Under the pieces are notes generated by a model, which ran no database searches, was not told the DNA's origin, and saw nothing but the letters and a program-made list of their open reading frames with translations. A stretch of DNA of 64,000 nt from contig NC_133773.1 in assembly GCF_003597395.2 (NCBI RefSeq), positions 59,784,681 to 59,848,680 of the forward strand, given 5' to 3'. Position 1 is the stretch's first letter, and each line of letters starts with the position of its first letter. This DNA comes from Chelonoidis abingdonii. Taxonomy: Eukaryota; Chordata; Testudines; Testudinidae. Of this stretch, positions 20,331 to 31,349 are shown piece after piece. The translations under genes and the position numbers were made by a program.

Positions 20331-21981
20331 GGAGGGTTGGCTTCTGAGAGGGGCATTACTCAGGCTGGTCTGACCTGTTGTTATTTTACCTTGTATTCCT
20401 GTAAGGTACCTTCTCTTGTTATTCCCCCAGTATGCTGTGCCTTCCCAGTCTCACCGTATCTACACAAGACATTCACGTTATCCTGTTGTGTTTTCTCTAT
20501 CTAAATACACAAGGCACCTTAGCAAGAGTAGTTACTTAAGGTTGAATTCTGTAACTCCATTGGCTTCAATCCAGAGTTAATCTGGATTTACACTGGTGTG
20601 GCATTTGGCTCCCTTGCATCTGTAGAGGTTTTCTTAAAAAACAAACAAAAAACAACTAATGAATCTTTGGAAGGTAGGTAAGTATTAACTTTCTTTTAGA
20701 AGCACAAAGAGGACATAGGTGCAGAGAAGCTGCCTAGAAGCACAGGCCTAGTCAGTATAAGAGCTACATTTTTTGTTGTGTGCCTATTCCCCTACCTACA
20801 CCATTCTCCTTCCTACCTATCCCCAGCCCCCTCTCACTGGTGTTTCCCTGCGGCTTACCCAGAGGTACCCTATGGTAGCATTTATTTGATCTGATGCGAT
20901 TAACTAATTGGCTGATATTTTGTTTCAACTATAGGATTAATAATACATTTTCAGGATGTATTCCAGATATTTTTATTTGTTTGGGAAGGGAAATGTTTTG
21001 TTTTAACTCCCATAACATTGTTTTATATTAATATCTGTTTCACCCATGGCAATTCAGATTTGTTCAGAACAAGAGAAAGCCTTTACATTGTAAAATGCTC
21101 TGAAAACAGTCATCCTGTAGGAGCCTTGATATTTATGTTTTGGCATGTAATGGACCAAACTGGAGGCTGTGAACCGGGCTTCACTTTTTCAGAAGTGACT
21201 TAGGACTAAGACCCTAATGACTTTCAGTGACACTTAGGATCTGACAGGCCAAACTATTAAAGGTGTTCTGAAGATGCAGCTTGGCATCTAGTGGAATATT
21301 GAAAAGTGCCTAATTCCTATTAAAATTTATGGGAGCCAGGTGCTGAGGCACTTTTGAAAATCTCAGTAGGCCGCTGTCTGCATTCTAGGTGCTGAAATAC
21401 ATTTTAAAAATATGGGCAATTGCTCTGATTGAAGAAGACTCCTCTGATTTGTAAGGCAATGGCACTTGCCTTAAGCAGGAATAGGAGAATCTTGTGGAGT
21501 GTTTGCAGACTAATCCTGTTTTTTGCAAACCTTGTCTATAACGTAACACCCATAATCCTCCTCCAATCTCCTTTTTTTTAAAAAGGGACTATTCAATTAA
21601 AAAATCTACTTAACAGATACCTGTGCTGCATGTTTGGGTATGCAATAGGTAGGCTGGTATAAGTGGGTGCTCTGTGTATGATGTATAGATAGTTTCCATC
21701 CAACATTTTCATTAGTTGCTTGCTCTCTACTTACTTTTTCCATTTTTTTTTTAATGGGACTTTATTCCCCCTCTAGTCTGTCTTTCATGGTCTTGCCTAA
21801 GCAGAATTTTCAATATCATTTAAGTCACTCTTTCCAACACCAGGAGTGAAATCCTGGCCCTGTTTAAGTCAATGAGACCAGAATGTCACCTCAGATGTTT
21901 AAGTGAATATGAAATTAGACAAAAGAAGTTTGCCCATCTCTAGTCTAAAAATGGGTGCCTAGTAAAAGTGATCTTTTAAGT

Positions 21982-22684
21982 CAGGGATGGGCAAAGCCGG
22001 AAGCCACATCTGGCCCTTCAGACATTTTAATCTGGCCCTCGAGCTCCTGCCACGGAGCAGGGTCCAGGGCTTGCCCTGCTCTGCACATGCCGTGGCTCCA
22101 CACAGTTCCCAGAAGCAGCGGTATGTCCCCCCTCCAGCTCCTACACGTGGAGGCAGCCAAGGGGCTCCACACGCTGCCCTCACCCCAAGTGCCACCCCCA
22201 CAACTTACATGGCCTGGGAACTGTGGCCAATGGGAGATGCAGATGTAAATGGGGCAGTGCACAGAGCCACCTGGCCACACTTCCATGTAGGAGCCGGAGG
22301 GGGGGATATGCTGCTGCTTCTGGGAGCTGTTTGAGATAAGTGCCTCCCAGAGCCTGTACCCCAACCCCCTCCTGCATCCGCAGATCCCATTTCTACCCTT
22401 TGAGCCCCTCGGTCCCAACCCAGAGAACCCTCCTGCATCCCCAATCCTTTGTCCTCATCCCCAGCCCCACCCCAGAGCCCACACCCTTATCTGGAGCCCT
22501 CACCCCAACCCCCTGCGCCACTCTGGAGCCCCATCCCACACTCTGAACTCCTAATTTCTGGCCCCACCCCAGAACCCTCACTCCATCCCACACCCAAACC
22601 CCCAATTTTATGAGCATTCATGGCCTGCCATACAATTTCCGTACCCAGATGTGGCCCTTGGGCCAAAACGTTTGCCCACCCCTG
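21982..22684. mobile_element. hAT element, 703 bp, with 8-bp target duplication
   Basis: The ends are CAGGGATGGGCAAAGCCGG and, inverted, CAGGGGTGGGCAAACGTTTT. Subterminal 'ccacatctggccc' is mirrored by 'gatgtggccc'. Flanks are TTTTAAGT (21974-21981) and TTTTAAAT (22685-22692), 7 of 8 identical. The interior (22340-22600) is made of degenerate C-rich repeats such as 'ccccaaccc' and 'ccacccca'; frames on both strands there are repeat artefacts. No transposase. Confidence 0.85.
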
Positions 22685-25600
22685 TTTTAAATAATAGTTA
22701 AATAAATTTAATGCCAAAAAAATATGTAATTGCTTATTAAAGTGGTTTCAGGAAGGAGGGATTGCCTGTTTTAGGTGGCTTTTAGTACAGTTATTGTTAA
22801 AACTGATTGATTCCTATCAGGGTCATTATAAACTTTCATCCATAGTATCTTTTTGTTTCTTTTTTTATCATGTACTGGTTAGAATCATCAGGACAAATTC
22901 TGCTTCTATACCTCTGCAGTCTTATTAATTTAGGTGGAGTTTTAAGGGTACAGTTGAGGCCAGTATTTGTCCCTCTTTTGTTATATGCTCATTGAGTGTG
23001 CCCTTTCGTTTTATTCGTCAGATGCACAGCAACAACAATAATACCGCTATTGAAAAATCATTTTCATGGTTCTCTAAGTAAAATAAAAGGAAAAAAGATT
23101 CCCAGTAATTTGCTCACTTATCCGTGATCAACACAGCTTACAGGAATATTCAAAAAGTCCTTCAGCATCATGATTGGATTAGCATATGCTCCAATTAGCA
23201 CACCAAATTTCACCAACATTAGTTTCTGTTATAGGTCTGTTTACCGTGCATATAGAGAAGAGAAAACCCTGAGGCAGGAAGCATGGCGGGGCAGGGAAAA
23301 GAGTACAGAAAATGGCTCTACCATCTATAAGAGCCCATAGAAACCCTACTTTGCAGTCAGGACTCCATCAGTTTGGTGGAGAGACTTATTCTTTACTTGC
23401 TCTTCCCTTCTGACCAAGCAGACTTGAATGGAAATCCACGGTGGAATTAATCTTTCTAAAAGAACATTGGCAGTAGACTTGAATCGTCTCTGCGCCATTA
23501 GTAGAGTTGCATATGTTGTAAATACAGTGGAAGGCTCTTGTGTATGGTAACTGATGGCCAGGTACCAGAGCCAATGTAGCCACCTACCTCAGTCCTTCAT
23601 GTCTCTGTTGGCAGGACAAGCTGTATGTACATCCTGCCCATTTCTGCAGCTGATACTTGGAGCCACAATAGTTCTGATTTGTTGGCCTGCAGCAGCAACT
23701 GTATCAGGTGAGCCTAAAGAGAGCCCCGAGCCTCTGTGACCAAGCCAGTAGGTGCTGTGTTAAGCTTGTCTCAGCTCAGAGTCACTCTTTACAGCTCTAG
23801 ACAGATCCAGTGCAGATGAGCACTTTAAGGTAAATTTGCTATTTGTCAGTTTGGCATATAGGAACTGGCTGATCAAACCCTGTGTCATGATATTCTGTAT
23901 CAGCTAAATTGAGATGCTACATGCTTTGTTGTGGGCTTGGGCACATACAGTAAGAAATTCTATTGACATTTAAAAAGAAATCAGGCACTACTGTTCTTGT
24001 TTGTTTAATGTGTATAGTGTGCCTATAACTTATCTATAGCCACAAACAAATTCAACAGCACACATCACAACAATAAATGTAACCTAACAACTGCCACTTA
24101 AAAATTTCACATCCTTCAGCAAGTCTGGTTAAACATGCTTCGCATCATGTTCTGAAGGGCATGCAAACTCATGGTCTGCTGGACCAAAGATGCTGAGCAC
24201 ATTCCAAAGAGACTGGTCTGTTCCCAGCTCCAATAGATATAAATATCTCTGGATTGTCAATTTGACAACTCAGGTGCCTGCAGAGAGAAGAATCTCTAAG
24301 GTTCTGAGTCTGCTTATATTGGAGTTAATGGAAGCAGGGCTGTGTCCTTTAATATACAAGACCCAAGTCTGCTTGGCAAAATCATCAATAGTGTGAGCTG
24401 TTGGGAATAGGGAGAATAAGATTTTATTAGGGATACACCCTCTTGCTAAACCCATGTTTCTCACCTCTATAGTATATATCCTTGTTTGAGAACAGCAGGA
24501 TATTGTGTGTGTAAATTCTCCTCATCCTTCTGCTGATGTGATGCACACACTTACTATATGTGACACCAACAAAATATTCTTGGGTTTGGGGTAATAGGAT
24601 TCCCATGAGCATTTTTATATTTCACCTTTATATAGCCATAGTGGAACAACTTTTTTTTTCTTTTTCTTCCTTCCCACTCCCAATGATTAGTTGGTTGAGT
24701 ATGGGACATAAGATCAGTTTGCAGAAACTGAAGTATATCTGAGATGTCTAGATAAGTGTCTAGTTTTTTAATTCTTGAAATGACTTTATATTACCACTGT
24801 GTTGTCTAGGCACTAGGAATGGGGTGAAAACACACTATAATTCTTCAGTGGCAGAAGCTGGTGCTCATGACTCTCTCTGTTTCGTTAGCATCTTTTGTTT
24901 TACTTTTTATTTTTTACTGGCCATGCAGCCTCTCATTATCACATACTTAGGTTTTTTCTGGAACCAGGAAAATATTGAGGCTCCTTGGCAGTTTTAACCA
25001 GGAAATTTTTTTTGGACTTCTGGAAGAACCAAGAAAAAGTGGTCTTCATCACTGATGAAACAGGCATTCTGATGTGGCAAGTGATAGGATATCTTCAGTG
25101 TTCTGTGTAGCACAAATACTCTTAATAGGATTTGCTTTCAACAGCTATAGTTAAACCTCTTGTGGTATGTCAGCACCACTGGCAACATACTCAAAGTTGT
25201 CAAGGATGCTAGGCACATGTAGAGAAGCCCTTTGGAAGGATGTAGAAAGATTCTCAGTAGGGCTGTCATTATCCATGGCAGGGAGCAGTGTCCCAGGATA
25301 TTGTTTTATCTGTCCTGAGGAGATGGCTATTTCATGTTAGCAGGGAGCAGAAGAAAGCAAGCATTGGTGGGAACCAATTAGTGAGTGATCCAAGTACTTA
25401 CTGCTTTTGAGTATTGTTGCATATCACAATATCGGGTAAATCCTGTTAAAGTACTCAAGGTTATAACTGATGTATGCTTTTATGAAGTAGGTCAAGAACA
25501 TCTTTCCTTGTGCCAGAACACCCAGATGCTAGCACCAGCTGGCAATTTGTATCTTCCCTGCTTGCAAAAGGCACAATTATCTTCTTGCATTGAAGCCAAA

Positions 25601-27206
25601 AGCCAGGGCATCTCAGAAATCATAAAAAAGGTAAAGGGCAGGGATGATCTGGCTGGTATAACACAGGAAGGTAGATACTTTTTTAAAAAACAATGCTTCT
25701 AAAATATTTGTGCATCTCAAATATATGTTAACTGTATTGGTGAGATGCAGTGTTTTCAGTTTACATAGGAAATGTTAGTGCAATAAACTGTTGTGATATG
25801 AACAAAACCACCACTGGGGATCTCCTTAGTATGAAAAAATTGTAATTTATGGGCGTGTTTCTCAGGGTAGGTGTCTACTTCTTGTGAGTAAGCCAAATGA
25901 TAGAATCAGCAAGCTTGATAACCTGTGGCCTTAATCATGCTTAAGCATGCTTTTCAGAAAATTCTCATCTGTACCCCCTTACAAAGTAGAAGGTGAGAGC
26001 AGGGGCAAGCAGAGAAAGGACTAGGTGAGAATGAGTAAGTGTGGCATCCTAGCTTCTCAAAGGGTCTGTATCTGAGGAGTTTAAGTAGATTGAGGACAAG
26101 AACATGATCATTTGTAAGTTGTCCAAGGACCTAAGAAATCAGGAAGGAAGGGAAATGAAGTTTACTAGTGCTTTGGAAATCTGGTCTCCTTGTGGTATGA
26201 AATAGAGAAAGGATACTCTAATGATTCTTTAAATTGGAAGGTCAGAGGGAATAGTCCTCAGTAGCGCTACGAAAGAGTCAAGCAGAAAGGGAACTATCTA
26301 CATCCTTATTAGAAGTAATGGGTGCTGTGAGAATGAGCTGAGGCTTACAAGACAGAAATATGAAGGGGAATCAGATGCCTGCTTTGACTTATGTTCCTCA
26401 AAGTGCCCCACTTGTGTAAAAAAAAAAAAAAAAAGGGGGGGGGGACTGATGGCTCTTTCTAGTGGCTCTTTCTCTGGCGACACTCAACTGTGTCACCTAT
26501 TCTGTTCTGTTGTGTAGTTTCTCACTGAGAAGCAGGACACTTTATCTCAACCTCAGGAGTTAATAGAAGCCCATTAACACCTAACAAAGGCAAACCAAGG
26601 GCCATATCTCAGCCCAAGATTCTTGTTCCAAATTTACTGTTCAGAGATTGAGTAGAATACAATTGATACCCCTCTCATATTGTCATCTCCCAGGAGTGCA
26701 CATAGGTTCTTTTAACCTAATGCTATAGTTATAATTAAGAAGCATTTTCATTCTAAGCTGACATCTTAGGTGTCTGTACATTTGCAGAAAAACTTGCCTT
26801 TTGGGCTGCTTTTCATATTTGTACTCTGTTTAAAGGCAGATTATTTAAAAATTTCAGTAACTTTAGTTTAGCTGCTTTTGTTACCTGAATTTAGGCCTGA
26901 ATCCACAAAGGGACTTGGTGCTGCATTACTTAACTTCTAAGTGCTAGGAAAATCACTGAATCAGCAGCTGGGATCCACAAAGCCTGTGTTAGGTGCCTAG
27001 ACTCCTTGGCCTATACAGTACTTGGAGGGAGAGAGGTGTCCTAAGAGTGGGAGGCACCAAAACCAGCATAGTAGGCAGGGAATGGCTGAAATTAATGAAT
27101 GGGAGATGAGCGAGAGGGGTGGAATCCTGAGCCCCTCCCCACAGTGCTAGGTGCCTAAGTCTGTCTGTCTCTGATTCACAGCCAGGAAACCCTTTTCCTG
27201 TAGCAT

Positions 27207-27376
27207 GGGAGAGGGATAGCTCAGTGGTTTGAGCATTGGCCTGCTGAATCCAGGGTTGTGACTCAGTCCTTGAGGGGGCCACTTAGGAATCTGGGGCAAA
27301 ATCAGTACTTGGTTGTGCTAGTGAAGGCAGGGGGCTGGACTTGATGACCTTTCAGGGTCCCTTCCAGTTCTATGAG
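27207..27376 (+). mobile_element. Turtle Cry-type tRNA-derived SINE
   Basis: It starts 'gggagagggatagctcagtg', with A-box-like 'tagctcagtggtttgagca' and B-box-like 'gggttgtgactcagtcc', and ends 'gatgacctttcagggtccc', 'ttccagttctatga'. This matches the tRNA-derived SINE characteristic of hidden-necked turtles and is a main reason for the organism call. Confidence 0.85.
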
Positions 27377-27775
27377 AGAGGAGTTAGGTACCTGCCTTGC
27401 TCTGCACAAACTGGTTGGAGGAGGTGGCAGAGATGGTTGTTAAAACTTTTAGTTCAGTGATTAGACCACTCATCTGGAATGTGGGAAACCTAGGTTCAAT
27501 TCCTCCCTCTGCTTGATAGAGAAGATTTGAACAAGGGGTCTCCCACAGTTTTCAGAAGAATGTTCTGACTGCTGAGCTATGGAACATTCTGAGTCTCCCT
27601 CAGTTTCTCCTCTTGAAGCTAGTTCACTTTGTAATAATAAAGAGTGATTGGATAAGGGTCTTGGACCTCTGAAGTGGATACCCTAACCACTGAACTCTAC
27701 AGAGTCATTCACTCTCTGGCCCAATGACTTTTGAAGCTATTCCACTGTGTTTAAATATTTAAATAAGAGAGATTG

Positions 27776-27955
27776 AGACCCTCTCCTGCTGACATAACTA
27801 CCACTGCTTGTGGGAGGTGGTTTAATTATGCCAATGGGAGAACTCTCTCCCGCCTGCATAGAGCGGCTACATGGGAGAATTTATGGTGGCACAGCTGCAG
27901 CGCTACAGTTTGTGCTGCTGTAAGGTCTCTAGTGTAGACATAGCTGTAGGTGCCT
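27776..27955. mobile_element. MITE-like fragment ending GTCTACACT
   Basis: 'gctgacataactaccactgc' is roughly mirrored by 'gtttaattatgccaatggg', and the segment ends 'ctagtgtagacatagctg', like ends of Harbinger-type MITEs elsewhere in the window. The left terminus is missing or eroded. Confidence 0.45.
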
Positions 27956-28116
27956 AAGGAACTTTTTACTCTGAAAATTTAGGCACTGAGTCAGTTTAGG
28001 TACCCGGAGGATAAAGCGGCAGCTGAGCAGTTTTGTGGATCACACTGGGACTGAAGTGGTTAAATCAGGGGTTTAAACACCTTTGTGAATCTGAGACTCG
28101 GTGTTCTCTCCTTGTG

Positions 28117-28228
28117 TGTATTCACCCACGAAAGCTCATGCTCCAATACTTCTGTTAGTCTGTAAGGTGCCACAGGATTCTTTGTCTCTTTCTACAGATC
28201 CAGACTAACACGTCTACACCTCTGATAC
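28117..28228 (+). mobile_element. Penelope-like 3' fragment (second copy)
   Basis: Same family as 1858-1954: 'attcacccacgaaagctcat', 'tgttagtctgtaaggtgcca', then 'agatccagactaacacgtct'. The CTGA core and the 5' half of the hammerhead stem are missing. It keeps ATGC where copy 1 has ACGC. Confidence 0.7.
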
Positions 28229-29149
28229 GCTTCTCCTTGTGTTGGCATTCTGAGAACTCAAGCCTTTTTGTTTTAAAAAAATTAGTATGTACTCAGTCCT
28301 CTATCAGGAATGTAAACTTTATTGACTGAGAAAAAAGAATACATATTGAAAAATGGTATAAGCATTTGAAAATAGTAGAGTGCACATACCCAATGTATCT
28401 TATCAATTTAAATATGGCTGTTCAGATACACATCTGATTTAAAAAATAAACACACACACACACAAGTTACCTATGCTTATTTGAATGTGTCTAATATTTG
28501 GGTAAATGAACTAGCCTTTGCTCTATGTCTGGAGCAGTTCAGTCTTATATCTCATGTGGTGATTATAAAAATCTCTTAATTTAAACCAAGGAAGAGAAGC
28601 ATGAAAAGATCCATTATTGAAATATTCTGGTTGAAGTTTTAACTGCATTTAAAAAGGAAACTGAACTACCAGCGGTCTGGAAATTATGAAGAAGATTCTG
28701 ATATGTTACCTTAATGTAAATCTGGTATAAATGAGAACTGAATCTGACCCTTTCATTTCTTGAATTCCCTAAACTTTGTGTAATTAAAATTTCCATCATA
28801 ACTTTTACTGTACTTGATAATTGTTTATACTCTAATTTGGGGGCAGGAAAGAGGAATGCTATTAAATATTAGTGTGTGTAAAATTGGAGACAACTTATGG
28901 TATCTAGAAGAACTAGATGGAAGCATCTTGTGATAGTGGATGCTGATTCATACTTAGTTTCCCACTATATCGTTATGCAGCTTCCAACATATAGGAAATA
29001 TGGCAAAGCACTTACTGTAAACATTTTATAATGAGACCTCTAAGATAAACTCATTGACACTCCAGGAAGTACAGTGAACTGCATTACACCTATTCTGAAT
29101 TGAGATAGCAGAATGGGATCATCATCATTTTGTGAATGCAGAGGATCAG

Positions 29150-29693
29150 ATTTTGCTGTTGTTACTTGGGTAAAACTCGTATTGAAGTCTGGGGGAATCT
29201 AAAACTGTAACGCTGTGTTCAGAATGGCAAGGTTTAAGTGGAATATCTGCAAATCTTCCTTTGCCAAGCTGTGTTTTTGATCATGGGACATCAGAACACT
29301 TCTGGCTTGCTTCTTAAATGTGTAGCCAGTTGGCTGTGATGTATAATGAAATTGGAAAAAGAAAAGAAAAAAGAATCTTGAACAGCACCACACAATAAAA
29401 CTGTATGTGACCTATGATTATATATGGTCATTAGGAAAGTAGTTGCCAAATATCTCAGTACCTTTCATGGCATGAACATTATACAATTTCATTATACATC
29501 ACAGCCAACTGGCTACACATTTAAGAAGCAAGCCAAAAGTGTTCTGATCAAAAGTCTCATGATCAAAAACACAGCTTGCCAAAGGAAGATTTGCAGATAT
29601 TCCTCTTAAACCTCGCCATTCTGAACACAGCCTTACAGTTTTAGATTCCTCCAGACTTCAATACGAGTTTTACCCAAGTAACAACAGCAAAAT
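29150..29693. repeat. Long inverted repeat, arms about 205 bp, spacer 129 bp
   Basis: Left arm 29150-29354 (starts ATTTTGCTGTTGTTACTTGG) is the reverse complement of right arm 29484-29693 (ends CAACAGCAAAAT) along its whole length with few differences, for example GTATAATGAAATTG against CAATTTCATTATAC at the inner ends. The spacer holds 'gaaaaagaaaagaaaaaag' and unrelated sequence. Both arms give the same short translated frame in opposite directions. It lies in intron 1 and would fold into a long hairpin in the pre-mRNA. No known element recognised. Confidence 0.9.
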
Positions 29694-30580
29694 ATTTAAA
29701 TAAATTTATCTGCTTAAAATCAGGGGAAATAGTATATCCCAATTTTACATGAATCCAGAAAATAGTTGGTCTCAAGAACTCTCTTAATTATCATAAAAGG
29801 ACAGGACCCAGCTCTCTCATTTTTTCTCTAATCTGTGCAATATCACTTTTTTCCAACTGCATAGCCAAGAGCCTGAGACTTTTGTAGGGTGTTCTGAAAA
29901 CTATTAATTCAAATGGATCCAAAAAGCCTTGGATTAGGGTGTGACAGGTTTTTCTGTGAAGAATAAAATATTGGGGAAATGTTTAGTTTCCCAACCCAAG
30001 GGAAAACTACTTAGGAATTTGGGTCTTATAGGCCAGTAACATTTGTTCCTCATGTGTAACACTCCAAACTCTGAGGCAGAGAGTAAGAAACAAATTAAAT
30101 TATTTGTTGATTGTATAATGGTCCAAAACATCAACAGAAGTTCTATCTTTTTAAACAAGCATAGGCCTTATATGGGGATTTCTTATTACCAGGAGGATTT
30201 CTGCACAGAAAAGATGTCACTTCTTGATTGTTGCAAACATTATTCTAGTAAATCTTTGGATTTTACATATGCCCCATTGAAATTACAATGCCAACTTGTG
30301 AGGCGCTTTCATACTTCTGCCAAAATAGTTCTGCAGCCTGGCTGAGCTTCTTGCAAAATAGTTTGGCTGGATACAGAAGCTAGACTGTAACCTACTTCAG
30401 TAGCGCTCATATTATTTCTGCCTAATAAGCCTCTTATTGCTTAACAAAATTTCCTTTTCATCAGCGTATAGTTTGCTTTTATATTTGTAATCAGCCATGC
30501 AATATCTACCTAACAAATTTCATATTACCATCTAAAAACTGGAGAGTTGATGATTTATGTTGAATGCCAGTGTTGTACAT

Positions 30581-31349
30581 CAGAGGTTCCCAACTTTGGG
30601 GTTTTTTTTGGCTGTGCCCTGCTTCAGAGAGTCATGTCCTATGTGCACCACACTTTTTTCTAAGAGAGTATTTTCTTGGATGTCTAGGGTCAGGGAGTCC
30701 ATCCTGGCTAGATGCGCAACTGCTCCTTGGCCTGTGAGCATCCCAGGCCTGGGATATAGAAAGTCCAGGAAGGTGGCCCCAACTGGATGCAGAAATCCAA
30801 GCTGTGCACCTCTCCTCATACTCCTGTCCCTAGGATCCCCAGAATCATTCACAGGCCACAGGCTCCTCTGGTCCTGGCTCAGTCACCAGCTTGCAGGTGA
30901 AAGAGCCTATGTTGGTAGGCAGGAACTACCTCCCAAGGGGGTGCATTGGTATCTGCCCCTGGAGAATGAGTGACCTGGTATAGAATCATAGAATGTCAGG
31001 GTTTGAAGGGAACTCAGGAGGTCATCTAGTTCAGCCCCCTGCTTAAAGCAGGACCAATCCCCAGACAGATTTTTGCCCCCAGTTGCTAAATGGCCCCCTC
31101 AAGTATTGAACTCACAACCCTGGGTCTAGCAGGCCAATGCTCAAACCACTGAGCTATCCCTCCCCCTCCGGCACAGGAAGAGGCCACCAGGTCCCCTTGC
31201 TCCTCATCCCTTCCCCATTTCTCCAGCTTGGCAGCAGGAGCTGGAGCAGGACACTCAGCTAGTGAGAGAAATTATGTTATCAACAATATTTTGAAGAAAC
31301 AAGGGAAAAGTCTTAACCAGTTGCATATCCCACAGTTTGAAAGCTACTG
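30581..31349. mobile_element. hAT-like element split by a SINE
   Basis: It starts CAGAGGTTCCCAACTTTGGG and ends 'cccacagtttgaaagctactg'; the inverted right end reads CAGTAGCTTTCAAACTGTGGG, a typical hAT pair. Flanking 8-mers TTGTACAT and CTGTATAC share 5 positions. A minus-strand SINE occupies 30981-31168. No transposase. Confidence 0.6.
30981..31168 (-). mobile_element. Turtle Cry-type SINE, minus strand
   Basis: Reverse complement of the SINE at 27207-27376: it ends with 'gagctatccctccccct' (5' end of the SINE) and contains 'aaccctgggtctagcaggcc' and 'gtcatctagttcagccccct'. Its 3' tail is 'tagaatcatagaatg'. Confidence 0.88.

Larger units (their letters stand above)
26894..28097. mobile_element. 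TIR DNA element with tRNA-like modules, carrying nested SINE and MITE
   Basis: The left end GGCCTGAATCCACAAAGGGA and the right end CCTTTGTGAATCTGAGACT are inverted relatives. Between them are tRNA-like stretches: 'tagttcagtgattagacca' followed by 'ggttcaattcc' (27450-27502), which look like A-box and B-box parts, and another near 27640-27700. Related to 808-2196. A SINE (27207-27376) and a MITE-like segment (27776-27955) sit inside. Family unknown to me. Confidence 0.55.

Noticed and set aside
21955..22717. Six or more overlapping frames of 65-145 codons
   Set aside because: They are produced by the C-rich internal repeats of a hAT element.
27440..27510. Functional tRNA gene
   Set aside because: A- and B-box-like words exist but no cloverleaf with paired acceptor stem could be drawn; it lies in a repeated element.
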